Source: SAR202 cluster bacterium Io17-Chloro-G6 (GTDB lineage: Bacteria; Chloroflexota; Dehalococcoidia; UBA3495). Taken from it: 64,000 bases of DNA. This document shows, in pieces, positions 16,868-25,296 of this stretch. The position numbers and the translations under genes were made by a program. The notes below the pieces were generated by a model. It did no database searches. It worked only from the letters and a program-made list of their open reading frames with translations, and was not told the DNA's origin. The DNA is taken from positions 21,363 to 85,362 of the forward strand of contig MUCT01000003.1 in the NCBI GenBank assembly GCA_002816585.1, read 5' to 3'. Each line of letters starts with the position of its first letter. The stretch's first letter is position 1.

Positions 16868-16914
16868 ATAAATTAAAACCGGAGCCCCGATTTTGATTTA
16901 ATCGGGCTCCGGTT
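16868..16914 (-). terminator. Terminator-like hairpin between the FeS and Mo subunit genes
   Basis: AACCGGAGCCCCGAT (16877-16891) pairs with ATCGGGCTCCGGTT (16901-16914) with a single bulged C. On the minus strand the stem runs into TTTTAATTTATG. It looks like an intrinsic terminator but lies inside an operon whose three products form one enzyme, so partial read-through or a separate promoter is implied. Confidence 0.75.
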
Positions 16915-16936
16915 AAATGCCATAAATGAGTGCCGG

Positions 16937-17407
16937 TTATTTGGCCTTGCTTACCTGTAATACGGCACGGACGATCTTGTCGTAACCGGTGCAGCGGCAG
17001 AGGTTTCCCGCCAGCCAGTGGCGAATACGTCCCTCATCGGCATCCGGCTCCGCATCCAGCAGGGCCTTGGAGGCCAGCAAGAAACCAGGGGTGCAGATGC
17101 CGCACTGGAGGGCGGCGTTCTCCAGGAATGACTGCTGCAGCGGGTGCAGGCCCTCGGGAGAAGCCATACCCTCGATGGTGGTGATGTTTTTTCCCTGGGC
17201 TTCCACACCGAGGACCAAGCACGAATCAACGATCCGGCCGTCCAATATGATGGTGCAGGCGCCGCAGTTGCCGTCGTTGCAGCCTTCTTTCGTTCCGGTC
17301 ATTCCCAGGACGTCTCGCAGAACCTCCAATAGGCTCTGGCGAGGCTCACACAAGAAGTTGATGTCCTCGCCGTTTAAAGTGGTCTGTACGTGGGTTACTC
17401 CGGCCAT
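16937..17407 (-). CDS. Molybdenum hydroxylase small subunit, 2x[2Fe-2S] (CoxS-like)
   Basis: This 156-residue electron-transfer subunit has a plant-type ferredoxin cluster site (EGCNDGNCGACTIILDG) in the first half. The helical second cluster site follows (LQCGICTPGFLL and GNLCRCTGYDKIV). It links the FAD and molybdenum subunits. GGGGAGG precedes the ATG and overlaps the end of the FAD-subunit gene, whose stop lies 1 bp upstream of this start, so translation is coupled. Confidence 0.96.
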   Translation of the reverse strand: MAGVTHVQTTLNGEDINFLCEPRQSLLEVLRDVLGMTGTKEGCNDGNCGACTIILDGRIVDSCLVLGVEAQGKNITTIEGMASPEGLHPLQQSFLENAALQCGICTPGFLLASKALLDAEPDADEGRIRHWLAGNLCRCTGYDKIVRAVLQVSKAK

Positions 17408-17408
17408 G

Positions 17409-18284
17409 TTAACCTCCCCTGGCCCGTTCGATGGCGTTGTTCAAGGTGCGTCGGGTAAACACGCCAACCAGGTGGGTACGTTGGCGGATGGTCCCCCTCA
17501 TGTCGCTGATTGGTTTGGCGGCGGCCATGGCCAATTCCGAGGCTTGTTGAATTGCCTCTTCGGACACGGCCTTCCCGGCCAGGCTGTCGCCAGCTTCTTG
17601 GGCGAATACCGGAGTTGGCGCCACGGATGCCAGGGAGATGCGGGCCGAGACGAAGTTCTGTCCTGAGCCGTCTAGCACTACGCTGGAACCGACTCCCACA
17701 ACGGCGATGTCCATCTCGTTTCTGGGAATGAAGCGCTGGTAATTGGCGCCCGAATGAGGCACCGGCGCCGGCAAGAAGATCGAGACCAGCATCTCTCCGT
17801 TCTGCAGGGCGTTCCGACCGGGCGCGGTGCAAAATTCCTCGGCCGGCAGTTCCCGGGTCCCGTTGGGCCCGGCGATGTTGCAAACGCCGCCTAGAGCAAT
17901 CACGGCGGGTATGGAGTCGCCGCTGGGGGCTGCGTTGCAGATGTTCCCGCCGATGCTGGCACGGCCCTGGATCTGGATTCCGCCGATCAGCCAGGCGGTG
18001 TCAATCAGCCCGGGGTATGCCGCGGCCAGGGTCTTGTCTTGGTAGATCTTGTAACAGGGCACCGCCGCTCCCAATGTCAGCCCTTTGGAGGCGTCATAGG
18101 AAACAGCGTTCAATTCTGGGATGCTCTTGACATCAACCACGACGGTCGGGGTCCGGCGTCCGCCGCGCATCTGCACCAGAATATCAGTGCCCCCGGCAAT
18201 CATGCTTGCCTTGTCTCCGTTGGAAGCCAATAGCTTTACGGCTTCGTCGATACTACTTGGTGTTGCGAATTCAAACGGTTCCAA
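17409..18284 (-). CDS. Molybdenum hydroxylase FAD-binding subunit (CoxM-like)
   Basis: The 291-residue FAD subunit has the two family FAD motifs, MIAGGTDILVQMRGG and GRASIGGNICNAAPSGDSIP (family AGGH/TDL and TIGG), and a C-terminal CO-dehydrogenase-flavoprotein domain. It is the first gene of the operon FAD-FeS-Mo on the minus strand, with an AGGAGG site before the ATG at 18284. The subunit passes electrons from the FeS subunit to an acceptor. The 196 bp between this start and the divergent DUF1326 gene probably contain both promoters. Confidence 0.95.
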   Translation of the reverse strand: MEPFEFATPSSIDEAVKLLASNGDKASMIAGGTDILVQMRGGRRTPTVVVDVKSIPELNAVSYDASKGLTLGAAVPCYKIYQDKTLAAAYPGLIDTAWLIGGIQIQGRASIGGNICNAAPSGDSIPAVIALGGVCNIAGPNGTRELPAEEFCTAPGRNALQNGEMLVSIFLPAPVPHSGANYQRFIPRNEMDIAVVGVGSSVVLDGSGQNFVSARISLASVAPTPVFAQEAGDSLAGKAVSEEAIQQASELAMAAAKPISDMRGTIRQRTHLVGVFTRRTLNNAIERARGG

Positions 18285-18480
18285 TAGGACACCTCCTGCG
18301 CGGGGAATTATAGCATCACTAGACGCCCGGTCAAGCTGTGAAATATTATTTCGTCGAACGCACGGTTCACCCTCAATTATCTATGCCAAAGACATTGGAC
18401 GATTCAGTTCTCCGGTCCCGGTAGTTGGATCCACGGTTAACACATTTTAGTGCCCAATCTTGATTTAGGAGAATAATCAT

Positions 18481-19093
18481 ATGGTACAAACACAAACTCC
18501 CTACCGCGTCAAAGGCGTTTGGCTGGAAACCTGCAACTGCGACCCTGGTTGCAACTGCAACTTCGGGGGTTTTCCGGACCACGGTTCCTGTGAAGCCATC
18601 GTCGGGGTTTACGTGGACGAGGGGAACTACGGAGATCTCAGCCTAACCGGCATGAAAGCGGTTTTGGCCGTCAAATGGCCCAAGGCGATCCATGATGGCA
18701 ACGGGTCCGCAGCAGTGTTCGTCGACGAGTCCGCCAGCCCAGAGCAGGTGACCGCGCTGGCTACCATCCTAACGGGCCAGGCCGGGGGGATGCCTTGGGA
18801 ATTCCTAGCGACCACCTTAACTTCATTAGATGGTCCCAACTTAGTGCCCATCAAGATGGACGTGAACGGCCGCAACAGCGGGTTCAGTATCGACGGAGTC
18901 TTGGAGGTCAAGATAACCCCTCTGAAGAATCCGGTTACCGGCGACGAGAATGAGGTTCACGTCGTTTTCCCAAGCGGCGGAGCGATCTTTAATGACGGCG
19001 ACATCGGTGATGAAGATCGACTACAAAGACCATAAGTTCGAACACACCGGCCAGAGCGGCATCTTCGCGCCCGTCGATTGGACCAACAACTAG
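18481..19093 (+). CDS. DUF1326 protein, C-terminus frameshifted
   Basis: The cysteine-rich start (ETCNCDPGCNCNFGG) and the body match the DUF1326 family, whose role is unknown. The start ATG follows TTAGGAG at good spacing. The reading frame as given ends at 19035 with an unrelated tail (DEDRLQRP). The next frame, from 19010, encodes MKIDYKDHKFEHTGQSGIF and a final APVDWTNN ending at 19093, which is the expected family C-terminus. One extra base between about 19000 and 19010 explains this. It is either a sequencing error or a true mutation. DUF2182 follows 78 bp downstream, a pairing commonly seen for this family. Confidence 0.8.
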
Positions 19094-19131
19094 GCTAAAC
19101 ACATCGCTTCGGCTGTCTAGAATTGCAGCAT

Positions 19132-19163
19132 GGGGCTGTGACTTCTCACGGCCCCCTAATTTT
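19132..19163 (+). terminator. Hairpin between DUF1326 and DUF2182 genes, weak terminator
   Basis: GGGGCTGTG (19132-19140) and CACGGCCCC (19147-19155) form a 9-bp stem with one G-U pair and a 6-nt loop, followed by CTAATTTT. The T-run is short, so partial termination is the most it may cause. Confidence 0.5.
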
Positions 19164-19171
19164 CCAACCTG

Positions 19172-19963
19172 ATGCAGACCACTACTTCCATAGAATCGCT
19201 CGTCAAGCGCGACCGCGCCGTAGTTGTTGCCGGTGTGGTAGCCGTAGCTGCCATCGCTTGGGGCTACACGATCTACGTAGCCCAGAGCAATGCAGACATG
19301 GGCTCCGCCATGGGCATGGCCATGGGGAACACCCGGTCCTGGAGCGGTGTTGACTTCGGACTGATGTTCGTGATGTGGGCGGTGATGATGGTGGCCATGA
19401 TGGTTCCCAGCGCCGCTCCCATGATCCTGCTCTTCGCCACCGTTAACCGACGCCGCCGCGAACAGTCCCGACCCTTCGTCTCCACCGGCGTGTTCCTGTC
19501 GGGATACGTCGTCGTTTGGTCTGTATTTGCCCTTGGCGCCACACTGGGCAACTGGGGCCTGCACCAAGCGTCGCTACTGAGTTCCATGATGGGTGGAAGC
19601 TCCAGCGGCTATCTAGGAGGCGGCCTGCTCTTGACGGCGGGCATTTTCCAGTGGAGCCGCCTGAAGTACGTTTGCCTGACCCACTGCCGAAGCCCGCTAA
19701 GTTTCCTCATGTCGGATTGGCGGGAGGGCGCCGCCGGGGCGTTCAAGATGGGTTTGCAGCACGGCAGATATTGTTTGGGATGCTGCTGGGTCTTGATGGC
19801 GTTGCTCTTTGTGCTGGGGGTGATGAACCTGGTCTGGATCGCCGCTCTGGCCGCCTTCGTCCTGGCGGAGAAGGTCGCTCCGGCCGGAGAAAAAGTTAGC
19901 CGGATAACTGGAGTGCTGCTGATTGGTTGGGCGGCTTGGGCTATTCTGGCTGCCGCTTTCTAG
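19172..19963 (+). CDS. DUF2182 integral membrane protein
   Basis: The 263-residue multi-spanning membrane protein has the DUF2182 signature of methionine-rich helices (MFVMWAVMMVAMMVPSA). HCRSPLSFLM and the HGRYCLGCCWVLM helix follow further along. About seven hydrophobic segments are visible. The methionine and cysteine content has led to annotation as a putative metal-binding protein, which is a family guess and not shown here. Its partner, DUF1326, lies just upstream and is also cysteine-rich, so the two may handle a metal together; this is inference. Confidence 0.88.
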   Translation: MQTTTSIESLVKRDRAVVVAGVVAVAAIAWGYTIYVAQSNADMGSAMGMAMGNTRSWSGVDFGLMFVMWAVMMVAMMVPSAAPMILLFATVNRRRREQSRPFVSTGVFLSGYVVVWSVFALGATLGNWGLHQASLLSSMMGGSSSGYLGGGLLLTAGIFQWSRLKYVCLTHCRSPLSFLMSDWREGAAGAFKMGLQHGRYCLGCCWVLMALLFVLGVMNLVWIAALAAFVLAEKVAPAGEKVSRITGVLLIGWAAWAILAAAF

Positions 19964-19972
19964 TTCCCGATT

Positions 19973-20503
19973 TCAGGCCATCTCCACTTGCCGCTTCACC
20001 CGCCCCACTAATTCCGACAGCGGCCCTCCAGGAGATTCTCTTCGCTCCAGGCCGGTCACGCCGTCCAGCGAAAGCGATGTGCCTGCTTTGACCGCCTCTC
20101 TGACGGTTTCCAACGCTTTCTTCCAGGGAGCTTCAATATCTTCGGCGGACTGTCCCTCAGGCAACGCCCCAGGCGGGAGGAATGCGGTGTGGCAACAGGT
20201 CAGGGTCCCAGCGGTGATCAGCGCCAGCACCGGGATCTGGACACCGGAAAGGTTCAGGCTAGCAACCAGTCCGGCCGAGGTGCTGGAAGCGCCATGTTGC
20301 CCGAAAATAACCAGGTCATGGAACCCGGCGCCCATCTCCTCGAAAGCCGTCCGGTAGACCCGGAAGATGTCGTGGGCCCGAGTATCTTCCCTGGACGCCA
20401 AAAACAAAGCACAAACCGGGAATTCTTGATCGGCCGCCGAGGTCAGTCCGTCATGCCATTTGGTTAGTTTGTCCAAGTCGTGGCTGTCAGGCGTTTGTGC
20501 CAT
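19973..20503 (-). CDS. Conserved-looking protein of unknown function
   Basis: The soluble 176-residue protein is not one I recognise. It shows a Rossmann-like alternation (FPVCALFLASRED, FHDLVIFGQHGASSTSAGL, IPVLALITAGTLTCCHTAF) with a vicinal cysteine pair, then a helical C-terminus. It lies 20 bp downstream of the PanE-like reductase gene on the same strand and converges with DUF2182. Codon use and a plausible ribosome-binding site (GGAG before the ATG at 20503) support it as a real gene. Confidence 0.7.
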   Translation of the reverse strand: MAQTPDSHDLDKLTKWHDGLTSAADQEFPVCALFLASREDTRAHDIFRVYRTAFEEMGAGFHDLVIFGQHGASSTSAGLVASLNLSGVQIPVLALITAGTLTCCHTAFLPPGALPEGQSAEDIEAPWKKALETVREAVKAGTSLSLDGVTGLERRESPGGPLSELVGRVKRQVEMA

Positions 20504-20523
20504 TAACTCCGCTCCTTTTCCGG

Positions 20524-21438
20524 TTAAGCTCCGTTCTCCAGCGCCTTCAGCATGGCGTAAATCACGTCATTAATGGGGGTCGGGACACCCGCTACGTTTC
20601 CAGATCGCACCACCGCTCCGTTCAAAGCCTCAAGCTCAAGCGGGCGTCCGGCCACAAGATCGGTGTGCATCGATGCCTGTAAATCCGCGAGATGCTCTTC
20701 GATGTAACTCACCGTGTCGGCGACGATGTCTTTGGGCAGGTTGACCCCGCCGGCCCTGCCGACGGCGTCGATCTCGGCCAGGCAGCCAAGGACAACCCTA
20801 CGCCAATTAGGTTGGGGCATGAGTTCCGCCAAAGTCGCCCGCGCCATCGATGTGATGCCGGCCATCGTCGAGATGAACAGGAACTTCCCCCACAGTCCGG
20901 CCTTGATGTCTGCCACGACATCGGAGGGGACACCGGCTGCCAGAAATACGTCCCGGATGGCCCGGCAGCGCTCCGATTCAACACCATTGGTCTCGCCCAA
21001 GATGATCCGCACCAAGCTGCCTGTCTGGCGGACCGCCCCCGGCCCCAGCATGCCGGCCTCGATGAAGGCGGCCCCCGGAAGCACCGCAGAATGGCCCAAG
21101 CCCGCAGCCGCCATTTGGTAGCTGTCCACTCCGTTCTGGAGACACAGGACTGTGGTGCCGGGGCCTACCAGGGGTTTCATCAACGGGACGGCTTCCGCGC
21201 TTTGGTAGGTCTTAACGCAAAGGAGCGCCAAGTCTACGGGGCCAACCTGGGACGGGTCATCGGTGGCCTGGCAATGCACCAGAAACTCTTCTTCGTCCCG
21301 GACCACTTTAAGCCCGGTGGTCCTGATGGCTTCCAGATGTGCTCCCCGTGCGATCAGAGCCACGTCATTTCCACCGCGGGCCAACATTCCTCCGAAGTAA
21401 CCTCCAGTGCTTCCGGCCCCCATGACCGCAATCCGCAT
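20524..21438 (-). CDS. Ketopantoate reductase family (PanE/ApbA-like) protein
   Basis: This NADP-dependent reductase has 304 residues. The Rossmann motif is at the start (AVMGAGSTGGYFGGMLARGG), followed by LCVKTYQ and LQNGVDS, and by KAGLWGKFLFISTMAG with the catalytic lysine of the family. The C-terminal helix bundle includes MHTDLVAGRPLELEALNG. Ketopantoate reduction in pantothenate synthesis is the founding function, but many paralogues reduce other 2-keto acids and no pantothenate genes are nearby. Confidence 0.9.
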   Translation of the reverse strand: MRIAVMGAGSTGGYFGGMLARGGNDVALIARGAHLEAIRTTGLKVVRDEEEFLVHCQATDDPSQVGPVDLALLCVKTYQSAEAVPLMKPLVGPGTTVLCLQNGVDSYQMAAAGLGHSAVLPGAAFIEAGMLGPGAVRQTGSLVRIILGETNGVESERCRAIRDVFLAAGVPSDVVADIKAGLWGKFLFISTMAGITSMARATLAELMPQPNWRRVVLGCLAEIDAVGRAGGVNLPKDIVADTVSYIEEHLADLQASMHTDLVAGRPLELEALNGAVVRSGNVAGVPTPINDVIYAMLKALENGA

Positions 21439-21654
21439 GCTGGGAAACCTCCATCACTATCGATAGCCGGGCCTTCCATATCCCGTCCAGATTAATGAAG
21501 CAACGTTAACCGAAGGTCCAGGCAAGGCGCAACACTTTGGCGATGTCGCACGATTGCGCCTGGACTCCGTTCTTGACGCCTGTGGGATTTGTCCCTATCC
21601 TTTTGGAGGCATTGCTCCGGAGTCGCCTGGGTACCCGATTGACAGGAGTGGTAA

Positions 21655-22086
21655 ATGACCCAACAGCAACAGCCTTCACCCCCGATTCCAGCCCCCGAGC
21701 CACAGCCGGAATCGGACTATTACTGGGAAAAATGCAAGGAAGAAGAACTGTGGCTGCGCCATTGTAAGGCCTGCGATTCCTCCTACTTCTACCCCAGAGA
21801 TATCTGCCCCGAATGTTTCTCCAGGGATACCGATTGGATAAAGTGCAGCGGCAAGGGCATCATCCACACGTTTGCGATCGTCCACCGGGGACCCACTCCC
21901 CCCTTCCGGGACAAGGCGCCCTACGTGCCGGTGATTATTGAACTGGAGGAAGGGCCTCGCATGCCCAGCACCTTGGTGGGAGTCGACCCTGATCCGGCCA
22001 ACATCAAAATCGGCATGGCCGTGGAAGTTGTCTTCGAGCCGTTGGACGACAAGATCACGCTGCCTAAATTCCAACTGGTTTCTTAG
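21655..22086 (+). CDS. DUF35 zinc-ribbon/OB-fold protein
   Basis: The protein has 143 residues. A proline-rich N-terminus is followed by the amphipathic helix YYWEKCKEEELWLR, a rubredoxin-like zinc ribbon (CKACDSSYFYPRDICPEC) and an OB-fold ending in KFQLVS. Such proteins bind acyl-CoA and usually act as partners of thiolases or HMG-CoA synthases. Here no thiolase is adjacent; a short-chain dehydrogenase follows 65 bp downstream. Confidence 0.9.
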   Translation: MTQQQQPSPPIPAPEPQPESDYYWEKCKEEELWLRHCKACDSSYFYPRDICPECFSRDTDWIKCSGKGIIHTFAIVHRGPTPPFRDKAPYVPVIIELEEGPRMPSTLVGVDPDPANIKIGMAVEVVFEPLDDKITLPKFQLVS

Positions 22087-22151
22087 GTATTTGTCCTCAA
22101 AGCCACCAGCCTGGCGGGTGCACCCCCAACGGTCGGACCCAGGAATTGAGT

Positions 22152-22958
22152 ATGCCTGACACAGGAGAACTCCGAGGCAAAGTAGCTATCGTGACCGGCG
22201 GCAGCCGTGGCATCGGACGGGCCATGTCCCTCGCCTTCGCAGCTGCCGGCGCTCAGGTGGTGGTGGCCTCCAGAACCGAGAACGAACCTCCCCCAAACTC
22301 CCCGTTCTTAAAGTACGGCTCGGGCACAATCAACGAGACGGCCCGCCGCATCGCGGTGGCCGGTGGCGAAGCCCTGCCGGTCCCCTGCGACGTCACCAAG
22401 TCAGAGGACCTAAGGCGTCTGGCCGACCGAACTGTCAAACACTTTGGCCGGATTGATATCGTGGTCTCCAACGCCGGTGTGGACTGCGAATCTCCGGTAG
22501 TGAACCTGGAAGAAGACCTGCTGGACCGCTGCCTCACCGTAAATATCCGCGGGCCGATCTTGCTCTGCAAATACGTCCTGCCCGCCATGATAGAGCAGAA
22601 GGGCGGCGGGTCCATATTCTGCATCACCTCCGGAGCTTCGTTGGGTTACCGGGAGGGCCGCGTCGGCTATTCCATGAGCAAGGCAGCCTTGGACCGGGCC
22701 TTTCTCAGCCTTTCCGAAGAGGTCCGGGAACGCGATATCGCCGTCAACGTCCTCAGTCCCGGCCGGGTCGATACCTGGATGAACCGCAAGGGCGACTGGC
22801 CCGGCACCAGTCATATACCCATGGAGCAACCCGACTCCATCAACAGTGCCGCGGTGTGGCTGGCCGCCCAGAAAGCATCAACCTTCACTGGTCAAAGGGT
22901 GGAAAGGGCTGAATTCGGGGTCACCTGGGGCCCCGGCATACCCGTGCCTGCTCGTTAA
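22152..22958 (+). CDS. Short-chain dehydrogenase/reductase
   Basis: This classical SDR of 268 residues has the cofactor motif VTGGSRGIGRAMS, VSNAGV, a catalytic serine in CITSGAS and YSMSK (Tyr-x3-Lys). VVASRT at the end of strand 2 favours NADP(H). The ATG at 22152, preceded by AGGA, is preferred over an upstream TTG at 22146. It sits in a plus-strand run with the DUF35, CMD and TPP-enzyme genes. Confidence 0.92.
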   Translation: MPDTGELRGKVAIVTGGSRGIGRAMSLAFAAAGAQVVVASRTENEPPPNSPFLKYGSGTINETARRIAVAGGEALPVPCDVTKSEDLRRLADRTVKHFGRIDIVVSNAGVDCESPVVNLEEDLLDRCLTVNIRGPILLCKYVLPAMIEQKGGGSIFCITSGASLGYREGRVGYSMSKAALDRAFLSLSEEVRERDIAVNVLSPGRVDTWMNRKGDWPGTSHIPMEQPDSINSAAVWLAAQKASTFTGQRVERAEFGVTWGPGIPVPAR

Positions 22959-22993
22959 CAGAGACAACTCCAAAAATATCAGGAGGAGCCAAA

Positions 22994-23308
22994 ATGACAA
23001 CACCACGCAGCGCGATGCAAGAAACCTCACCCAAATTGGCGGAGATAGCCGCCGACGTTTTATTCGGCGACGTTTGGGAGCGCCCGGAGTTATCCAAGCG
23101 GGACCGGAGCTTGATCACGGTGGCCAACCTGATTGCCCTCTATCGGACCGACCAACTCCGAGGCAACATCGGCCGGGCGCTCGATAACGGCGTGACCAAG
23201 TCGGAGATTGGCGAAATCATACTCCACACAGCCTTCTACGCCGGTGTGCCAGTAGGCGCCAACGCATCCCGAGTCGCCAAAGAGGTCTTTGACGAGCGAG
23301 GCATCTAG
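22994..23308 (+). CDS. Carboxymuconolactone decarboxylase (CMD) family protein
   Basis: The helical protein of 104 residues matches the CMD domain (LSKRDRSLITVANLIALYR, GVTKSEIGEIILHTAFYAG, GANASRVAKEVF). The CxxC motif of the peroxidase-like AhpD branch is absent, so it resembles the lactone decarboxylase branch. The start follows AGGAGGAG 4 nt upstream. It lies 35 bp after the SDR gene and 60 bp before the TPP enzyme, consistent with a catabolic operon. Confidence 0.9.
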   Translation: MTTPRSAMQETSPKLAEIAADVLFGDVWERPELSKRDRSLITVANLIALYRTDQLRGNIGRALDNGVTKSEIGEIILHTAFYAGVPVGANASRVAKEVFDERGI

Positions 23309-23368
23309 CAGCCCGCCAACCTATTTCTGGCCCGATACCAATTTGTCGTATTAATGGGAGGGACAGGC

Positions 23369-25045
23369 ATGCCTAAGATGACCGGGGCCAAATACCTGGC
23401 CGACACACTTAAAGCCTACGGCGTCACCCACGTCTTCCTCGTTCCGGCCGTGCTCCGAAAATCCCTGGCCGAGATGGATATGGTTGGCATCAAGCGCGTA
23501 GTGACCCATGGCGAGAAGGCTGCCGCCTACATGGCCGACGGCTATGCCAGGGCTTCCAACCGTCCCGGGGTCTGCATGGCCCAATCGGTGGGCGCGGTTA
23601 ATCTGGCCGCAGGTCTACAAGACGCCTTCTTGGGCCTGTCTCCCGTGGTGGCCCTGACCGGACACAAATCCAACCTGCAACAGAATCGGAACGCCTATCA
23701 GGAACTTGAGCACTCAAAACCCTTCGCGTCGGTGACCAAATTCAGCGCCGTTGTCGACTCGGTCAACGATCTTCCAGGGTTGCTAAGGCAGGCCTTCCGC
23801 GAAGCAACCACCGGCGCCCCGGCCCCCGTGCATTTGGATTTTGAAGGCATCAGCGGCAATGTGGTGGAAGATGGAGAAGCCGACCTGGATATCTTGCTGG
23901 AAAATTCCTTCACCCAGCGGCCGGCATTCCGTCCCGAACCGGAGCCCGAGCGGGTGCGGGAAGCCGCCCAGGTGCTCGCCAACGCCAAGCGGCCGGTCAT
24001 CGTGGCCGGTGGCGGCGTCACGTCTTCTCAGGCCCAGAAAGAAGTGGTTGAATTGGCAGAGTTGCTGAACATCCCGGTGGCAACCTCGCTGAACGCCAAG
24101 GGCACGATTCCCGACGATCACCCTCTGGCCGTGGGGGTGGTGGGTTCGTACTCCCGTTGGTGCGCCAACCGGGTGGTCCACGAAGCCGACCTAGTGGTGT
24201 TCATCGGCAGCCACACCGGCAGCCAGGTGACCAACGAATGGCGCGTCCCAGCCATGGGTACGCCGGTCATCCAGATCGACATCGACCCCTCGGAATTGGG
24301 CCGCACCTATTCGGCCCAGGTGGCGTTGCAGGGCGATGCCAAGGCCAGCACCCAGCGTTTGATCGAGGCTTCGGAACCGGTCGGAGAGCGGACAGAGTGG
24401 GTGTCGCGCGCCCAGGAGTTGGTTCGGGAATGGCGGGATGAGGTTGCCCCGCTGGCCAATTCGGAGGCGGTGCCCATCATCCCCCAGCGCCTGTGCACCG
24501 AGATCACCAAGTGGCTCCCGTCCGATGCCATGTTGGTGGCTGATACTGGCCACGCGGGCATCTGGACCGGGTCAATGGTGGACATGAACGAGCCGGGACA
24601 GGGATTCATCCGCTGCGCCGGTTCTTTGGGTTGGGGACTCTCGGCGGCCATGGGCGCCAAGTGCGCTCTGCCCGACCGGCCGGTCCTCTGCTTCAGCGGC
24701 GACGGCGGGTTCTGGTACCACATCGCCGAATTGGAGACCGCTGTGCGGAACAACATCCCCGTGGTTACGGTTGTCAACGATAACCACGCCTTGTCACAAG
24801 ACAAGCGCGGCGACGAACGGGCTTATGAGGGAATGGAAGGCGGCAGTCCCGGAGATCTCTGGCAGTTCACCGACGTGGACCTTTCCAAGGTAGCCGAATC
24901 CATGGGCGCTTTTGGCATCCGGGTTGAGAAGCCTGGCGACATCCAAAGCGCCATTGAGCAGGCCATCGCCTCGGGCCGCCCAGCGGTCGTCGACGTGGTC
25001 ACGGACCAGTACAACAGCGAAGCGCCCATCCCCTGGGCCCCGTAG
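23369..25045 (+). CDS. Thiamine-diphosphate-dependent enzyme, acetolactate synthase-like
   Basis: The 558-residue protein has three TPP-enzyme domains. The catalytic glutamate is Glu49 in VTHGEKAAAYMADGYARA. The middle domain has RPVIVAGGGV and QIDIDPSELG. The cofactor site starts at SGDGGFWYHIAELETA and ends at VVNDN. The loop that reads PGG in true acetolactate synthases is VPAVLRK here, so the activity is probably a decarboxylase or lyase other than acetolactate synthase. The ATG at 23369 has GGGAGG 7 nt upstream and is preferred to the ATG at 23354, which has none. Confidence 0.9.
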   Translation: MPKMTGAKYLADTLKAYGVTHVFLVPAVLRKSLAEMDMVGIKRVVTHGEKAAAYMADGYARASNRPGVCMAQSVGAVNLAAGLQDAFLGLSPVVALTGHKSNLQQNRNAYQELEHSKPFASVTKFSAVVDSVNDLPGLLRQAFREATTGAPAPVHLDFEGISGNVVEDGEADLDILLENSFTQRPAFRPEPEPERVREAAQVLANAKRPVIVAGGGVTSSQAQKEVVELAELLNIPVATSLNAKGTIPDDHPLAVGVVGSYSRWCANRVVHEADLVVFIGSHTGSQVTNEWRVPAMGTPVIQIDIDPSELGRTYSAQVALQGDAKASTQRLIEASEPVGERTEWVSRAQELVREWRDEVAPLANSEAVPIIPQRLCTEITKWLPSDAMLVADTGHAGIWTGSMVDMNEPGQGFIRCAGSLGWGLSAAMGAKCALPDRPVLCFSGDGGFWYHIAELETAVRNNIPVVTVVNDNHALSQDKRGDERAYEGMEGGSPGDLWQFTDVDLSKVAESMGAFGIRVEKPGDIQSAIEQAIASGRPAVVDVVTDQYNSEAPIPWAP

Positions 25046-25117
25046 TAGCTGACCGCTAGATGTAGAAGAAGAGCCACCAAGAGTCTATCTCGAATTACGT
25101 CACTTGGTCGCCAATCT

Positions 25118-25267
25118 CGTCATTCCGGCGCACGCCGGAATCCAGGGAGGCCATCCGAAGCGAATCCGTTGAAGCCAACCAGGACGGCGTTCTAACCCAA
25201 GGAGACCTCTGCTAGAAAGTCGATTAAACGAGAGGTTTACTGGATTCCGGCTTTCGCCGGAATGACG
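25118..25267. repeat. MITE-like element with 28-bp terminal inverted repeats
   Basis: The left end (25118-25145) reads CGTCATTCCGGCG-CAC then GCCGGAATCCAG. The right end (25240-25267) is its inverse, differing at a few bases in the small centre loop. Each end is itself a palindrome with a CCGGC core. The 94 bp between have no coding signal. A diverged half copy lies at 54035-54059. This is the form of non-autonomous palindromic intergenic repeats. Confidence 0.8.
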
Positions 25268-25296
25268 TAGTTGCCCCCTCAGAACGGTCGATGGAG

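Noticed and set aside
25118..25267. CRISPR array or terminator at the inverted repeat
   Set aside because: Only two inverted ends with a single centre sequence; no spaced direct repeats and no T-run.
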